A stretch of DNA of 47,700 nt. Source: Candidatus Poribacteria bacterium. Lineage in GTDB: Bacteria; Poribacteria; WGA-4E; WGA-3G. Both the position numbers and the translations under genes were made by a program. The stretch lies in the NCBI GenBank assembly GCA_022827185.1, contig JAJDTM010000036.1, forward strand, positions 1-47,700, written 5' to 3'. Under the pieces are notes generated by a model that had not been told where the DNA came from, did no database searches, and saw nothing but the letters and a program-made list of their open reading frames with translations. Shown here in pieces: positions 1 to 7,057 of the stretch (position 1 is the first letter of the stretch; each line of letters begins with the position of its first letter).

Positions 1-84
1 AAAGGTCCGTTCAGCCTCTGCTTTACTGCCACCCTCATTGATGAAATCAAGCACGCATTTGCGCAAATCTGTTGAATAAGTCAT
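1..84 (-). CDS. IS630-type transposase, N-terminal fragment at window edge
   Basis: The minus strand reads MTYSTDLRKCVLDF followed by INEGGSKAEAERTF and stays open to the window edge, giving 28 codons. This matches the start of the helix-turn-helix domain of IS630-family DDE transposases, which typically begin with a YSxDLRKKV motif followed by GxSxxEAAxxF. Only the DNA-binding N-terminus is visible; the catalytic part lies outside the window. Another in-frame ATG lies two codons upstream at 90. The element end must fall between here and the sigma factor gene at 212, but no terminal repeat can be confirmed without the other end. IS630 membership is inferred from the motif alone. Confidence 0.7.
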   Translation of the reverse strand, partial: MTYSTDLRKCVLDFINEGGSKAEAERTF

Positions 85-211
85 AATCATAAAGACTGAC
101 ATAAATCTCAAAAAATGTAAACTTATTTTCGGGATCCACTATATGTAAGTTTTTATTGTCAAGTCGCGTCACTATATACCAAATAAGGCACTTTCTTTTT
201 TGAGGCGTTTG

Positions 212-1780
212 ATGAGAAACGACAATGCTGAACTGATTCGACGTATCCTTGAAGGCGATGATGCTGCTTTTGCGGACTTGGTTAGGAAGTACCAGAAGCG
301 GGTTCACGCGCTTGCATGGCGGAAAATTGGGGATTTCCATATCGCTGAAGATATTACGCAGGAGGCGTTTCTACAAGTCTATCGGAAATTAGCGACGTTG
401 AAAGATCCGAGTCAGTTTCCGGGGTGGCTTTATGTCATCGCCAACCGCCGCTGCCTTGCGTGGCTCCGAAAGAAACGGATCCAGACACAACAATTGGGAG
501 AAACGGACATAACAATGGTAGAAAGCAGTTCATATTCGAGACACGTTGCTGCAGAACAGGCAGAAAACGCAATGGAAACTAAACGCGAACTGGTTAAAAA
601 CTTATTGGCGAAGTTGAAGGAAAGCGATCGCACCGTTCTGACGCTCTACTACTTCGGTGAAATGACATACGCGGAGATAAGTGAGTTTTTAGGCGTATCC
701 GTCAATACCGTCGCGACGCGTGTTCACCGGGCACGGGAACGCTTAAAGCAGTATGAACCCATAATTCGGGAAGCACTCGGCAGTTTTCAATTGTCTCCCA
801 ATTTAACCGAGAATATCATGCGTGAAATTCCGCGTATCAAGCCTCTACCGCCTACCGGTGGAAAAACACCAGTTGTCCCGTGGGCAATCGCCACCTCAAT
901 GGCTATTCTTACTGTGATAGGGCTTGGCATTAGCAACCAATACTCAGCGCGTTTTCAGCAGCCTTACAGTTTTGATGCTACATCCGAGATGACAGTCGAA
1001 ATTATTGACGCACCTATTGCTCTTGATATTTCAGCAAAGCCGGATGCGCGAAATCAGGTTGGGCAGGCTGCCACCTCTGGAGCAGGTGGTGCTAACGGTT
1101 CGCAGGCTTCTGAGAAGCTTTTGGGTACCACTGTAGAACAAAATCCCGTTTTTTTTGAAAGACAAGCGGATCCACTAACAATTGGAAAGGCAATGACATG
1201 GGTGCATGTCGGCGATAAATGGAATCCCTCACAGATGGCAGTAGTTCGGACCGAATTCAATGGTGGCATCTCATACAGATCGAAAGAATACGCGGGTCCT
1301 CAAAGAATACCGGAGCTGATGAATGTATTCGATGAAATTTACAACCTCAAGCACGCAGACACCATAGTGACTGTATTTTCGAGGGAAAGTATCACTGAAA
1401 TCAATCCGGACGAAGTGTCAGGGTTACATGCATGGCAGGAATTGCTTTCAGACGAAGTGTCAGGGTTACATGCATGGCAGGAATTGCTTTCAAAGGAAGG
1501 TATCTCCAGTCAATTCACGCTTACAGAGATAGATGCCCGATATCCCCGAAATACATGGCTTCAACGCCTTTTGGAAAGAAACATCATTATAGAAAACGTC
1601 GCGGATTATTTTTTTCTTATGGCCCACCGGTATCAGTTGGCATTTTTGGAGGATAATCCGTATCTCTGGGAAACCGAAATTCAGGGTGTCTCATCAACAG
1701 AGGTGTGGGAAGCCTATAAAACCGCCTATATTGATGAGTTGATAAGATACTATACCCAGTATCGGAAATCCAGAGATTAG
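212..1780 (+). CDS. ECF sigma-70 factor fused to a membrane-anchored extracytoplasmic domain
   Basis: 522 aa. The N-terminal ~190 residues form an ECF sigma factor: region 2 with GDFHIAEDITQEAFLQVY and FPGWLYVIANRRC, and region 4 with YYFGEMTYAEISEFLGVS and TRVHRARERLKQ. A single hydrophobic segment follows at about residues 221-243 (VVPWAIATSMAILTVIGLGI), then about 280 residues of unrecognised sequence expected outside the membrane. ATG 212 was preferred over an in-frame TTG at 200 because TGAGG lies about 7 nt upstream. Ordinary ECF factors are about 170-200 aa and cytosolic; this one appears membrane-tethered, and no separate anti-sigma gene is adjacent. Residues 400-427 are an exact tandem duplication of 14 residues. 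Sigma identity is firm; the role of the C-terminal domain (sensor or built-in anti-sigma) is inference. Confidence 0.9.
   Translation: MRNDNAELIRRILEGDDAAFADLVRKYQKRVHALAWRKIGDFHIAEDITQEAFLQVYRKLATLKDPSQFPGWLYVIANRRCLAWLRKKRIQTQQLGETDITMVESSSYSRHVAAEQAENAMETKRELVKNLLAKLKESDRTVLTLYYFGEMTYAEISEFLGVSVNTVATRVHRARERLKQYEPIIREALGSFQLSPNLTENIMREIPRIKPLPPTGGKTPVVPWAIATSMAILTVIGLGISNQYSARFQQPYSFDATSEMTVEIIDAPIALDISAKPDARNQVGQAATSGAGGANGSQASEKLLGTTVEQNPVFFERQADPLTIGKAMTWVHVGDKWNPSQMAVVRTEFNGGISYRSKEYAGPQRIPELMNVFDEIYNLKHADTIVTVFSRESITEINPDEVSGLHAWQELLSDEVSGLHAWQELLSKEGISSQFTLTEIDARYPRNTWLQRLLERNIIIENVADYFFLMAHRYQLAFLEDNPYLWETEIQGVSSTEVWEAYKTAYIDELIRYYTQYRKSRD
1409..1492 (+). repeat. Exact 42-bp tandem duplication inside the sigma factor gene
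   Basis: Units 1409-1450 and 1451-1492 are identical and in frame, adding one extra copy of DEVSGLHAWQELLS. No base differs between the copies, suggesting a recent slippage or recombination event, or an assembly artefact. Confidence 0.97.
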
Positions 1781-1798
1781 TATTCTGTTCAGTTTAAA

Positions 1799-1876
1799 GT
1801 TGTAGGTGCGTCGAGTTGATCTACCTTCATTCTCACGAACTTGTCGGGTTCTCTTCGTTCAACCCAACCTACAAAC
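1799..1876. repeat. Dispersed palindromic repeat (TTGTAGGT ... ACCTACAA)
   Basis: The segment between the sigma factor and the thioredoxin-like gene begins with TTGTAGGT and ends with AACCCAACCTACAA, so its ends are inverted repeats. The right arm, read in reverse as TTGTAGGTTGGGTTGAACGA, resembles an intergenic repeat seen in many environmental bacterial genomes. It lies just downstream of the sigma stop codon and may fold in the transcript. Confidence 0.55.
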
Positions 1877-1982
1877 CGTAATTTTCGTGTGGACAGTCCA
1901 CCAGTTTTCAACTTATACGAGGGAAAATAACGGAAATATTATTGTTTGACAAATGCTCTGGAAACAGAGGAAGGATACACAA

Positions 1983-3299
1983 ATGAAAGTAATTTTGACA
2001 GTAGCAATAGTGCTGAATATCCTATTAGTTTCTGCTTATGCAGATACACCCACAGAAAGGTCGAATGAAGACTTTCCTACGAAACAAAACGAGAAAAACA
2101 TAGAACGTTGCACGCAAAATTTAGTTGCAATTGGCAAAGCACTTCAAACCTACCGAAAAGAACATGGGAAACTTCCGTTATGGCTTTCGGATCTGCATGG
2201 CAAATACTTGGCGGATGAAAACAATCTTCTCTGTCCCGCAGATGAAAACGGGGGCAAGCCAAGTTATGCCCGTAGGACTGACCCAGAATTACCCGTGAGT
2301 TATGACTACACACAGTTCGATTCCGGCTATCAGGAATTGACAGCCGAGAAGCGCTATATTTATGGTGATGTCATACCGATAGTCCGTTGCGGGCATCACG
2401 CGAATGAAGATTTTACGTGTTTAAACTTAAGTCTCTCTGCTAATATTTATCGGTCAACCGCTGCTTGGGCAATATACGAACCAGAGGCGATGTATGGAGG
2501 TCTCGAAAAAGCAATTGCCACGCTTGAAATCAAACTGCAGGACGCTCCGGATGATAAACGGATTTTTGAGCTGTATCCTGCACTCGTTCGTCTTTACGTC
2601 AAAACTGGGCAAGAACAAAAAGTCGATATTCTTGTCAACAATTTCAAGTCAGTCATGGATTCCGAACACATTAAAGACAACTTCACCCTCGGTGATATGC
2701 TTGAGATGGTGGATCGGCATCGGGATGCGCTTCAGGTCTATGAGGGATTGGAAAAGCAGGACTTGAATAACCGATATATCTTTCAGAGGCTTGCCAAAGT
2801 TCATGAGAAACTCGGCAATATAGAGATAGCAAAGGCGTATCATATCAAGTTTGATCCAGTATTAGCGTTGATAGGGAAATCTGTTCCTGATTTTTCTGCG
2901 ACTGACTTTGATGGTAAACCGATCTCACTTCGCGATTACCGCGGAAAAGTCGTTCTGCTCGATTTTTGGGCGGTATGGTGTTCACCGTGTATTGACGAAA
3001 TTCCAAATATCAAAAAGGTTTACGATACCTATAAGAATGCAGGATTTGATGTCATTGGGATCAGTCTTGATCATCATAAATACGAAGCTCGGGATTATAT
3101 TAAAGCGAATAACATTCCTTGGCGGCAGATTGTTAGTGGAAAAGGTTGGGACAGTCCAGTTTCACGTCAGTATAACATTCGTTCAATCCCGGCACCGTTG
3201 CTCATTGACCGAGAGGGTAGACTCATTTCGCATAATGCAAGAGGGACAGATTTGGAGAGACTCGTGGCGGAAGCGGTGCGGGATAAATCCACGGACTAA
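1983..3299 (+). CDS. Secreted thioredoxin-like (TlpA/AhpC-type) disulfide oxidoreductase with extended N-terminus
   Basis: 438 aa. A signal peptide (MKVILTVAIVLNILLVSAYA) starts at ATG 1983, preceded by AGGAAGGA with 7 nt spacing; an in-frame ATG at 1953 lacks such a site. Residues ~35-130 resemble the pilin/type II secretion G-like periplasmic module (NLVAIGKALQTYRKEHGKLP ... LLCPAD). A helical, TPR-like middle follows. From about residue 297 there is an AhpC/TSA-thioredoxin domain (GKSVPDFSATDFDGKPISL, KVVLLDFWAVWCSPC, DVIGISLD, YNIRSIPAPLLIDREG). The redox pair is C333-S-P-C336 and the cis-proline follows in SIP. The family reduces or isomerises disulfides in envelope proteins; the substrate here is unknown. 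It follows the tethered sigma factor by 200 bp on the same strand. Confidence 0.88.
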   Translation: MKVILTVAIVLNILLVSAYADTPTERSNEDFPTKQNEKNIERCTQNLVAIGKALQTYRKEHGKLPLWLSDLHGKYLADENNLLCPADENGGKPSYARRTDPELPVSYDYTQFDSGYQELTAEKRYIYGDVIPIVRCGHHANEDFTCLNLSLSANIYRSTAAWAIYEPEAMYGGLEKAIATLEIKLQDAPDDKRIFELYPALVRLYVKTGQEQKVDILVNNFKSVMDSEHIKDNFTLGDMLEMVDRHRDALQVYEGLEKQDLNNRYIFQRLAKVHEKLGNIEIAKAYHIKFDPVLALIGKSVPDFSATDFDGKPISLRDYRGKVVLLDFWAVWCSPCIDEIPNIKKVYDTYKNAGFDVIGISLDHHKYEARDYIKANNIPWRQIVSGKGWDSPVSRQYNIRSIPAPLLIDREGRLISHNARGTDLERLVAEAVRDKSTD

Positions 3300-3350
3300 A
3301 CCCGAAAGGTACTGATCATCGGCGTTATCCTACAAGATAGATACTATTCT

Positions 3351-4232
3351 CTACTCCGATTTAAGGTTTTCCGCTAAGATTTCGATCAACTCTGCCAATG
3401 TCGGGAACTTGTCCCGTGCCTCTGGTGGTAGATCGGCGAGGTGTGTTTCACCGACGAAACGGTACATGTCCGCCGCGCCTGTTAGGATATTTGGCGTTAA
3501 TCCGACGTGTTCAAAAGTCGCAGAAATCTCTTCCATCTCACCGATCCAGCGTCTCGCTTTGGGGGGCATGCTCGGCAACCCTCTCTCCATACGTTCAAAG
3601 AGGGCGGATTGACTCAATTGAAACTCTGCAGTCAATGCATCCGAAACACCTAAAACGGATGCTGCAGTGAGCAGCTCTGTGCAGAGTGCTGTCAATCCTT
3701 TCGTTAGGGAGGCATAGCACATTTTAATCGCAGAGGCAAGCCCTATCTCGTCGCCGAGCGCACGCACATCTAACCCGTGATTGTTGAGTTCAGAGAATGT
3801 ATCGAGATTCGGTCCCGATGCGTAGAAGCGCGTTGCTCCCGGTGTGCGAGGGGGTGGTCCGATAATGGACGCATCAACGAAAGTCCCGCCTGCCGCGGTG
3901 ATACTATCTCCCAATTCACGCACAGTCTGTGGGGCGATGGCGTTGCAGTCGGCATAAGTTAGGGTTGTATCCACTTGTTGGAGTGCTTCCGCGACTGCTG
4001 TCGCTGCGGATTTCGCTTGCGCAGGCACCATGATTGAGAGGATGAGGTCGGCTTCGGTAACAAGTTGCGGATATGTTGGCACATCCGCAATCCCTGCTTT
4101 CTCTGCGAGTTGTCGGGTGCGTTGGCTCCGGTCCTTCAGACATGTGATAACGCGTAAACCGTTTTCACGAAGGACACCACCAACGGTGTGTCCCATATCG
4201 CCAGGGCTTAAAATTCCGACAGTGTTGGGCAT
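3351..4232 (-). CDS. NAD(P)-dependent oxidoreductase, 6-phosphogluconate dehydrogenase/HIBADH-like with DUF1932 C-terminus
   Basis: 293 aa. The N-terminal Rossmann domain starts TVGILSPGDMGHTVGGVL, a beta-hydroxyacid dehydrogenase-type dinucleotide site, and continues through ADLILSIMVPAQA and DCNAIAPQTVRELG. The substrate-binding stretch VDASIIGPPPRTPGATRFYASG and the helical C-terminus (SAIKMCYASLTKGLTALCTELL) match the DUF1932-type second domain. The family oxidises or reduces small hydroxy acids; the substrate cannot be read from sequence. It is the last gene of a minus-strand run, 16 bp after the nickel/cobalt permease stop, so cotranscription is likely. Confidence 0.85.
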   Translation of the reverse strand: MPNTVGILSPGDMGHTVGGVLRENGLRVITCLKDRSQRTRQLAEKAGIADVPTYPQLVTEADLILSIMVPAQAKSAATAVAEALQQVDTTLTYADCNAIAPQTVRELGDSITAAGGTFVDASIIGPPPRTPGATRFYASGPNLDTFSELNNHGLDVRALGDEIGLASAIKMCYASLTKGLTALCTELLTAASVLGVSDALTAEFQLSQSALFERMERGLPSMPPKARRWIGEMEEISATFEHVGLTPNILTGAADMYRFVGETHLADLPPEARDKFPTLAELIEILAENLKSE

Positions 4233-4248
4233 AGATTGCCTCCCTTTT

Positions 4249-5424
4249 TCAAATATGAACGCCGACAGTGTTGAACGCCTTGAATACTAATAGTGCGCCG
4301 AGTAGAATGACGACAGCAGCACTGATAATCGGTAGACGTTGTAACCAGATACCTTCACCCGTAAAACGCTCAATCACAGGTTTTGCCATCACCATTAGGA
4401 TACCGATAGCAACCAACACTGCGGCAAGCCCTAATGAGAAAGCACATAGGATAATTAGACCCCACACAAGTTTGCCAAGACTAATCGCGAATAGGAGTCC
4501 GATGAGTGCATCAACACACGGCACAATACCCCCGGAGATACCGAGCGAGAGCAACCCCCAAAAACCGGTCCGCTCTGGCGGCGCGTGGCTATGTGTCCGC
4601 CCACCGTGACTGTGTGTAAGTCCGGGCTCGTGTGAATGTCCTTGGTCATCATCGTGTGAATGGTCATGTGAAGGGTCATGTCCATGATCGTGGTCGTCTG
4701 CGTGCGGGTGGTCGTGGTCATGGTCACCATCATGTGCATGGTCATGTGAGTGGTCGTGTCCGTGATCGTGGTCGTCTGCGTGCGGATGATCGTGATCGTG
4801 GTCATGTGAAGGGTCGTCATCATGCCCATGTTCATCGTCGTGTCCGTGCGAATGGTCATGGTCGTGATCATGTCCACCGTCGTGTCCATGCGAATGATCG
4901 TGAGGGTGTGGGTGCTGATGTCCATGTGCTTGGCTGTGTGCGCCACTACTATAATACTGCTTCATGTTTCTGGCAAGCAGCCACGCGCCAATACCGACAA
5001 TCAGGATACCAGAGAACATACTCAACCACGGGACAATATCGTCCGGTGCGAATCCCTGTGCTACGAGCATGACGATCCCGAGTGCTACGACGCTGAAGGT
5101 ATGTGTAAAGGTAACAACCAGCCCCAAAAAAACTGCGTCAATGACCCTGCCTTTAGAACCGACGAGGTAAGCAGCGACTATGGCTTTCCCGTGCCCGGGT
5201 GTTAAGGCATGCAACCCCCCCAGCACAAATGAGACCACAAGGGCAACAATCGCCAGTTGAAGCGTAAGCGGTTGGTTTACCAACTCTTTTATTCGGTCGC
5301 CTGAATGCTCATGTCCTTCGTCAGCAAATACCAACGTGCAACCGATAACACCGATAAAAACAATTGTGGTCAGCAATATGCGCTTGTAAGCTGCACCCGT
5401 GAAATAATAATAAGGTTTCTTCAA
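4249..5424 (-). CDS. NicO/RcnA-type nickel-cobalt permease with long His-rich loop
   Basis: 391 aa with a TTG start, 6 nt after the upstream NHL gene stop. The N-terminal hydrophobic segment and short DEGHEHSGD stretch precede membrane helices carrying LHALTPGHGKAIVAAYLVGS (residues ~71-90), the metal-site signature of the NicO/HupE/RcnA families. A hydrophilic loop at about residues 160-285 is dominated by HDH, HSHGHD and HPHADD strings. The C-terminal half has GISGGIVPCVDALIGLLFAISLGK and further membrane helices. Known relatives move Ni2+ or Co2+ across the inner membrane, either as exporters (RcnA-like) or for cofactor supply; the His loop probably binds metal. The loop is unusually long for the family. 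Direction and exact metal are not decidable here. Confidence 0.88.
   Translation of the reverse strand: MKKPYYYFTGAAYKRILLTTIVFIGVIGCTLVFADEGHEHSGDRIKELVNQPLTLQLAIVALVVSFVLGGLHALTPGHGKAIVAAYLVGSKGRVIDAVFLGLVVTFTHTFSVVALGIVMLVAQGFAPDDIVPWLSMFSGILIVGIGAWLLARNMKQYYSSGAHSQAHGHQHPHPHDHSHGHDGGHDHDHDHSHGHDDEHGHDDDPSHDHDHDHPHADDHDHGHDHSHDHAHDGDHDHDHPHADDHDHGHDPSHDHSHDDDQGHSHEPGLTHSHGGRTHSHAPPERTGFWGLLSLGISGGIVPCVDALIGLLFAISLGKLVWGLIILCAFSLGLAAVLVAIGILMVMAKPVIERFTGEGIWLQRLPIISAAVVILLGALLVFKAFNTVGVHI
4679..4801 (-). repeat. 78-bp-period repeat encoding the His/Asp loop
   Basis: A 45-bp segment starting at 4679 recurs at 4757 with about five differences, giving a 26-residue period in which DHDHPHADDHDHGHD appears twice. 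This indicates that the metal-binding loop grew by internal duplication. Confidence 0.85.
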
Positions 5425-5430
5425 AACTTA

Positions 5431-6279
5431 CTAAACCCTCGCGAATTTCTGGAAACGCCTATCGGCGATAACTTCACTAACATAGATGTCGCCTTTTGAA
5501 TCGATCCAGATGCCGTGTGGTGAATCACTGAATTGTCCCGGAGCATCGCCCTTCTCGCCCCACCGTCCGATGACTTCACCCTCAAGTGTCATGATACTGA
5601 TGCGTTGTCCACCTTCAGCGATGTGAATGATATTATCACTATCAATGAAGAGATCATTCGGTGAACGGAGGTCAGTCCATTCGGTCAGGTATTCACCGTT
5701 GTTGTTAAAAATTTGACAACGGAGATTGCCACGATCAAGAATATAGACGCGGTCGTTATGGTCTACGGTGACATCGTGTGGCAGGTTAAATTCGCCGGGT
5801 CCGGTGCCCGGTGCGCCCCACGAAACGATCACTTCACCATCGGCAGTCATCCGGTGGACCCGCGATTGTCCGTAGCCATCGGAGACGTACATCTCTCCAG
5901 AGGCAGAAAGGACAGCGCGCGTCGGTTCATTAAAGGGACCTCCGGGTGGACCGGGTTGATCAACAGTGCCAAACGTCTGCAATAATTCGCCATCAAGCGA
6001 GAATTTTCGGACTGTATGATCAACGGTATCTGTGGTATAGATTTCATCATCGGGACTCATCCAGATGCCGTGGGGTTTCTGGAAGATATCCTTGCCCCAT
6101 TCGGTAACGAATGTGCCATCCGCCTCGAAAACGAGCATAGCGGGTTGTGGGCTCCGGTTGTAGACATAGACGCGGTCATTTGAGTCGCACGCCACGCCGG
6201 AGACGAGACCGAGTTGGGGTATCATGCCCCATCCTTCAACGACCTCATATTGATAATCACCTGTTCCAAAAGTTGCCAT
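5431..6279 (-). CDS. NHL-repeat six-bladed beta-propeller protein (peptidyl-amidating-lyase-like)
   Basis: 282 aa, no obvious signal peptide. Repeated blades of the form G(I/V)xxDxxDxxYVxDxxxxRVxxF are visible: DSNDRVYVYNR, PHGIWMSPDDEIYTTD, ASGEMYVSDGYGQSRVHRM, PHDVTVDHNDRVYILDRGNLRCQIF, SPNDLFIDSDNIIHIAEGG and PHGIWIDSKGDIYVSEV. The pattern matches NHL propellers related to peptidyl-alpha-hydroxyglycine amidating lyase. ATG 6279 has AGGAGG 7 nt upstream. It sits 14 bp after the PD-(D/E)XK-like gene and 6 bp before the nickel permease. The family binds or cleaves diverse ligands; no substrate can be assigned. Confidence 0.85.
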   Translation of the reverse strand: MATFGTGDYQYEVVEGWGMIPQLGLVSGVACDSNDRVYVYNRSPQPAMLVFEADGTFVTEWGKDIFQKPHGIWMSPDDEIYTTDTVDHTVRKFSLDGELLQTFGTVDQPGPPGGPFNEPTRAVLSASGEMYVSDGYGQSRVHRMTADGEVIVSWGAPGTGPGEFNLPHDVTVDHNDRVYILDRGNLRCQIFNNNGEYLTEWTDLRSPNDLFIDSDNIIHIAEGGQRISIMTLEGEVIGRWGEKGDAPGQFSDSPHGIWIDSKGDIYVSEVIADRRFQKFARV

Positions 6280-6293
6280 GGTAATGCCTCCTG

Positions 6294-6956
6294 TTATGTG
6301 TTGACGTTTACGCGCTTTGCAACGATAAACTTAAGGAGCTGTACAATGCGTTCCGCTTCCAAAATACCGTTGTATCTCGGCGAAAATTCGACATGGAACA
6401 CAGGTCTGTCGCTTTCAATTTCACTAACGCTTCCGCGTACGAAGGTCCAATCATCGGTGATAGTGTAACACCCAAAAATCTGTTGTTCTGGATTAGCATC
6501 TGTTTTCCAGTTGATCCATGCGGCGGCGATCATTTCACCGTAAAGTTGGCACAATGGGTCTGGCGCGTTAATACCGCGTTTTGCTTCATGGACAACGAGA
6601 TAAGGCCCCCTAATTTTCCCAGCAACAGCGGGAGCAAGCGCGCCATCGGCTTCGCCTTCCAATTCAAACCCGGGATATGTCGCTTTGAGTGGTACACCTG
6701 CCCACGCCACAATTCGATCATTCTCTGCAAGCCTTAAGAGCGGATAAATAGTCCGTGCCCAGAGGGTGGCTTCGTTTAACCTTGTGAGGTGGCGTTGCTG
6801 TGTGTCTGCCTTGAGGTAGTCAAGCATCACTCCTTCTTCGGCAGTCAAGGGCATCTGCATTTTCCCCCATGCTTCTAAGTCCCCATCCGCTTCGTGCAGT
6901 TCGACAAGTGTGTTAAGCGTTTCTTCGGTGAGTTGTGACAATGGATACGTTTGCAT
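6294..6956 (-). CDS. Unknown protein with PD-(D/E)XK nuclease-like motif
   Basis: 220 aa from ATG 6956, chosen because GGAGG lies about 10 nt upstream; the frame stays open a further 32 codons upstream. The first ~95 residues are helical and contain E62 in NEATLWARTIYPLL. Residues ~97-128 read GFELEGEADGAL ... GPYLVVHEAKRG, with D104 on one strand and E124-x-K126 on the next, the spacing expected of the PD-(D/E)XK nuclease fold. The C-terminal part (CYTITDDWTFVRG, RIVQLLKFIVAKR) looks like the rest of an alpha/beta core. Fold assignment is inference; such proteins include restriction-like nucleases and inactive relatives. It lies between two NHL genes and appears to be in their transcription unit. 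Confidence 0.6.
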   Translation of the reverse strand: MQTYPLSQLTEETLNTLVELHEADGDLEAWGKMQMPLTAEEGVMLDYLKADTQQRHLTRLNEATLWARTIYPLLRLAENDRIVAWAGVPLKATYPGFELEGEADGALAPAVAGKIRGPYLVVHEAKRGINAPDPLCQLYGEMIAAAWINWKTDANPEQQIFGCYTITDDWTFVRGSVSEIESDRPVFHVEFSPRYNGILEAERIVQLLKFIVAKRVNVNT

Positions 6957-7057
6957 TGCTGAAAACCTCCGTCGAGTCTGCCCAGGTACTTTTGAAGCCC
7001 GTTCCAAAAGGATTTCAACTCCGATAATATCTAATTTTGGAATATATTGCAACCGTT

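Noticed and set aside
90..211. Terminal inverted repeat of the IS630-like element
   Set aside because: The region is AT-rich and contains candidate sequences, but the other end of the element is outside the window, so no repeat pair can be shown.
4632..5072. Open frames of 60-160 codons on the other strand and in the shifted frame of the His-rich permease
   Set aside because: Their His, Arg, Val and Met-rich compositions follow directly from the CAT/GAT repeats of the permease frame, and they have no ribosome site or independent homology.
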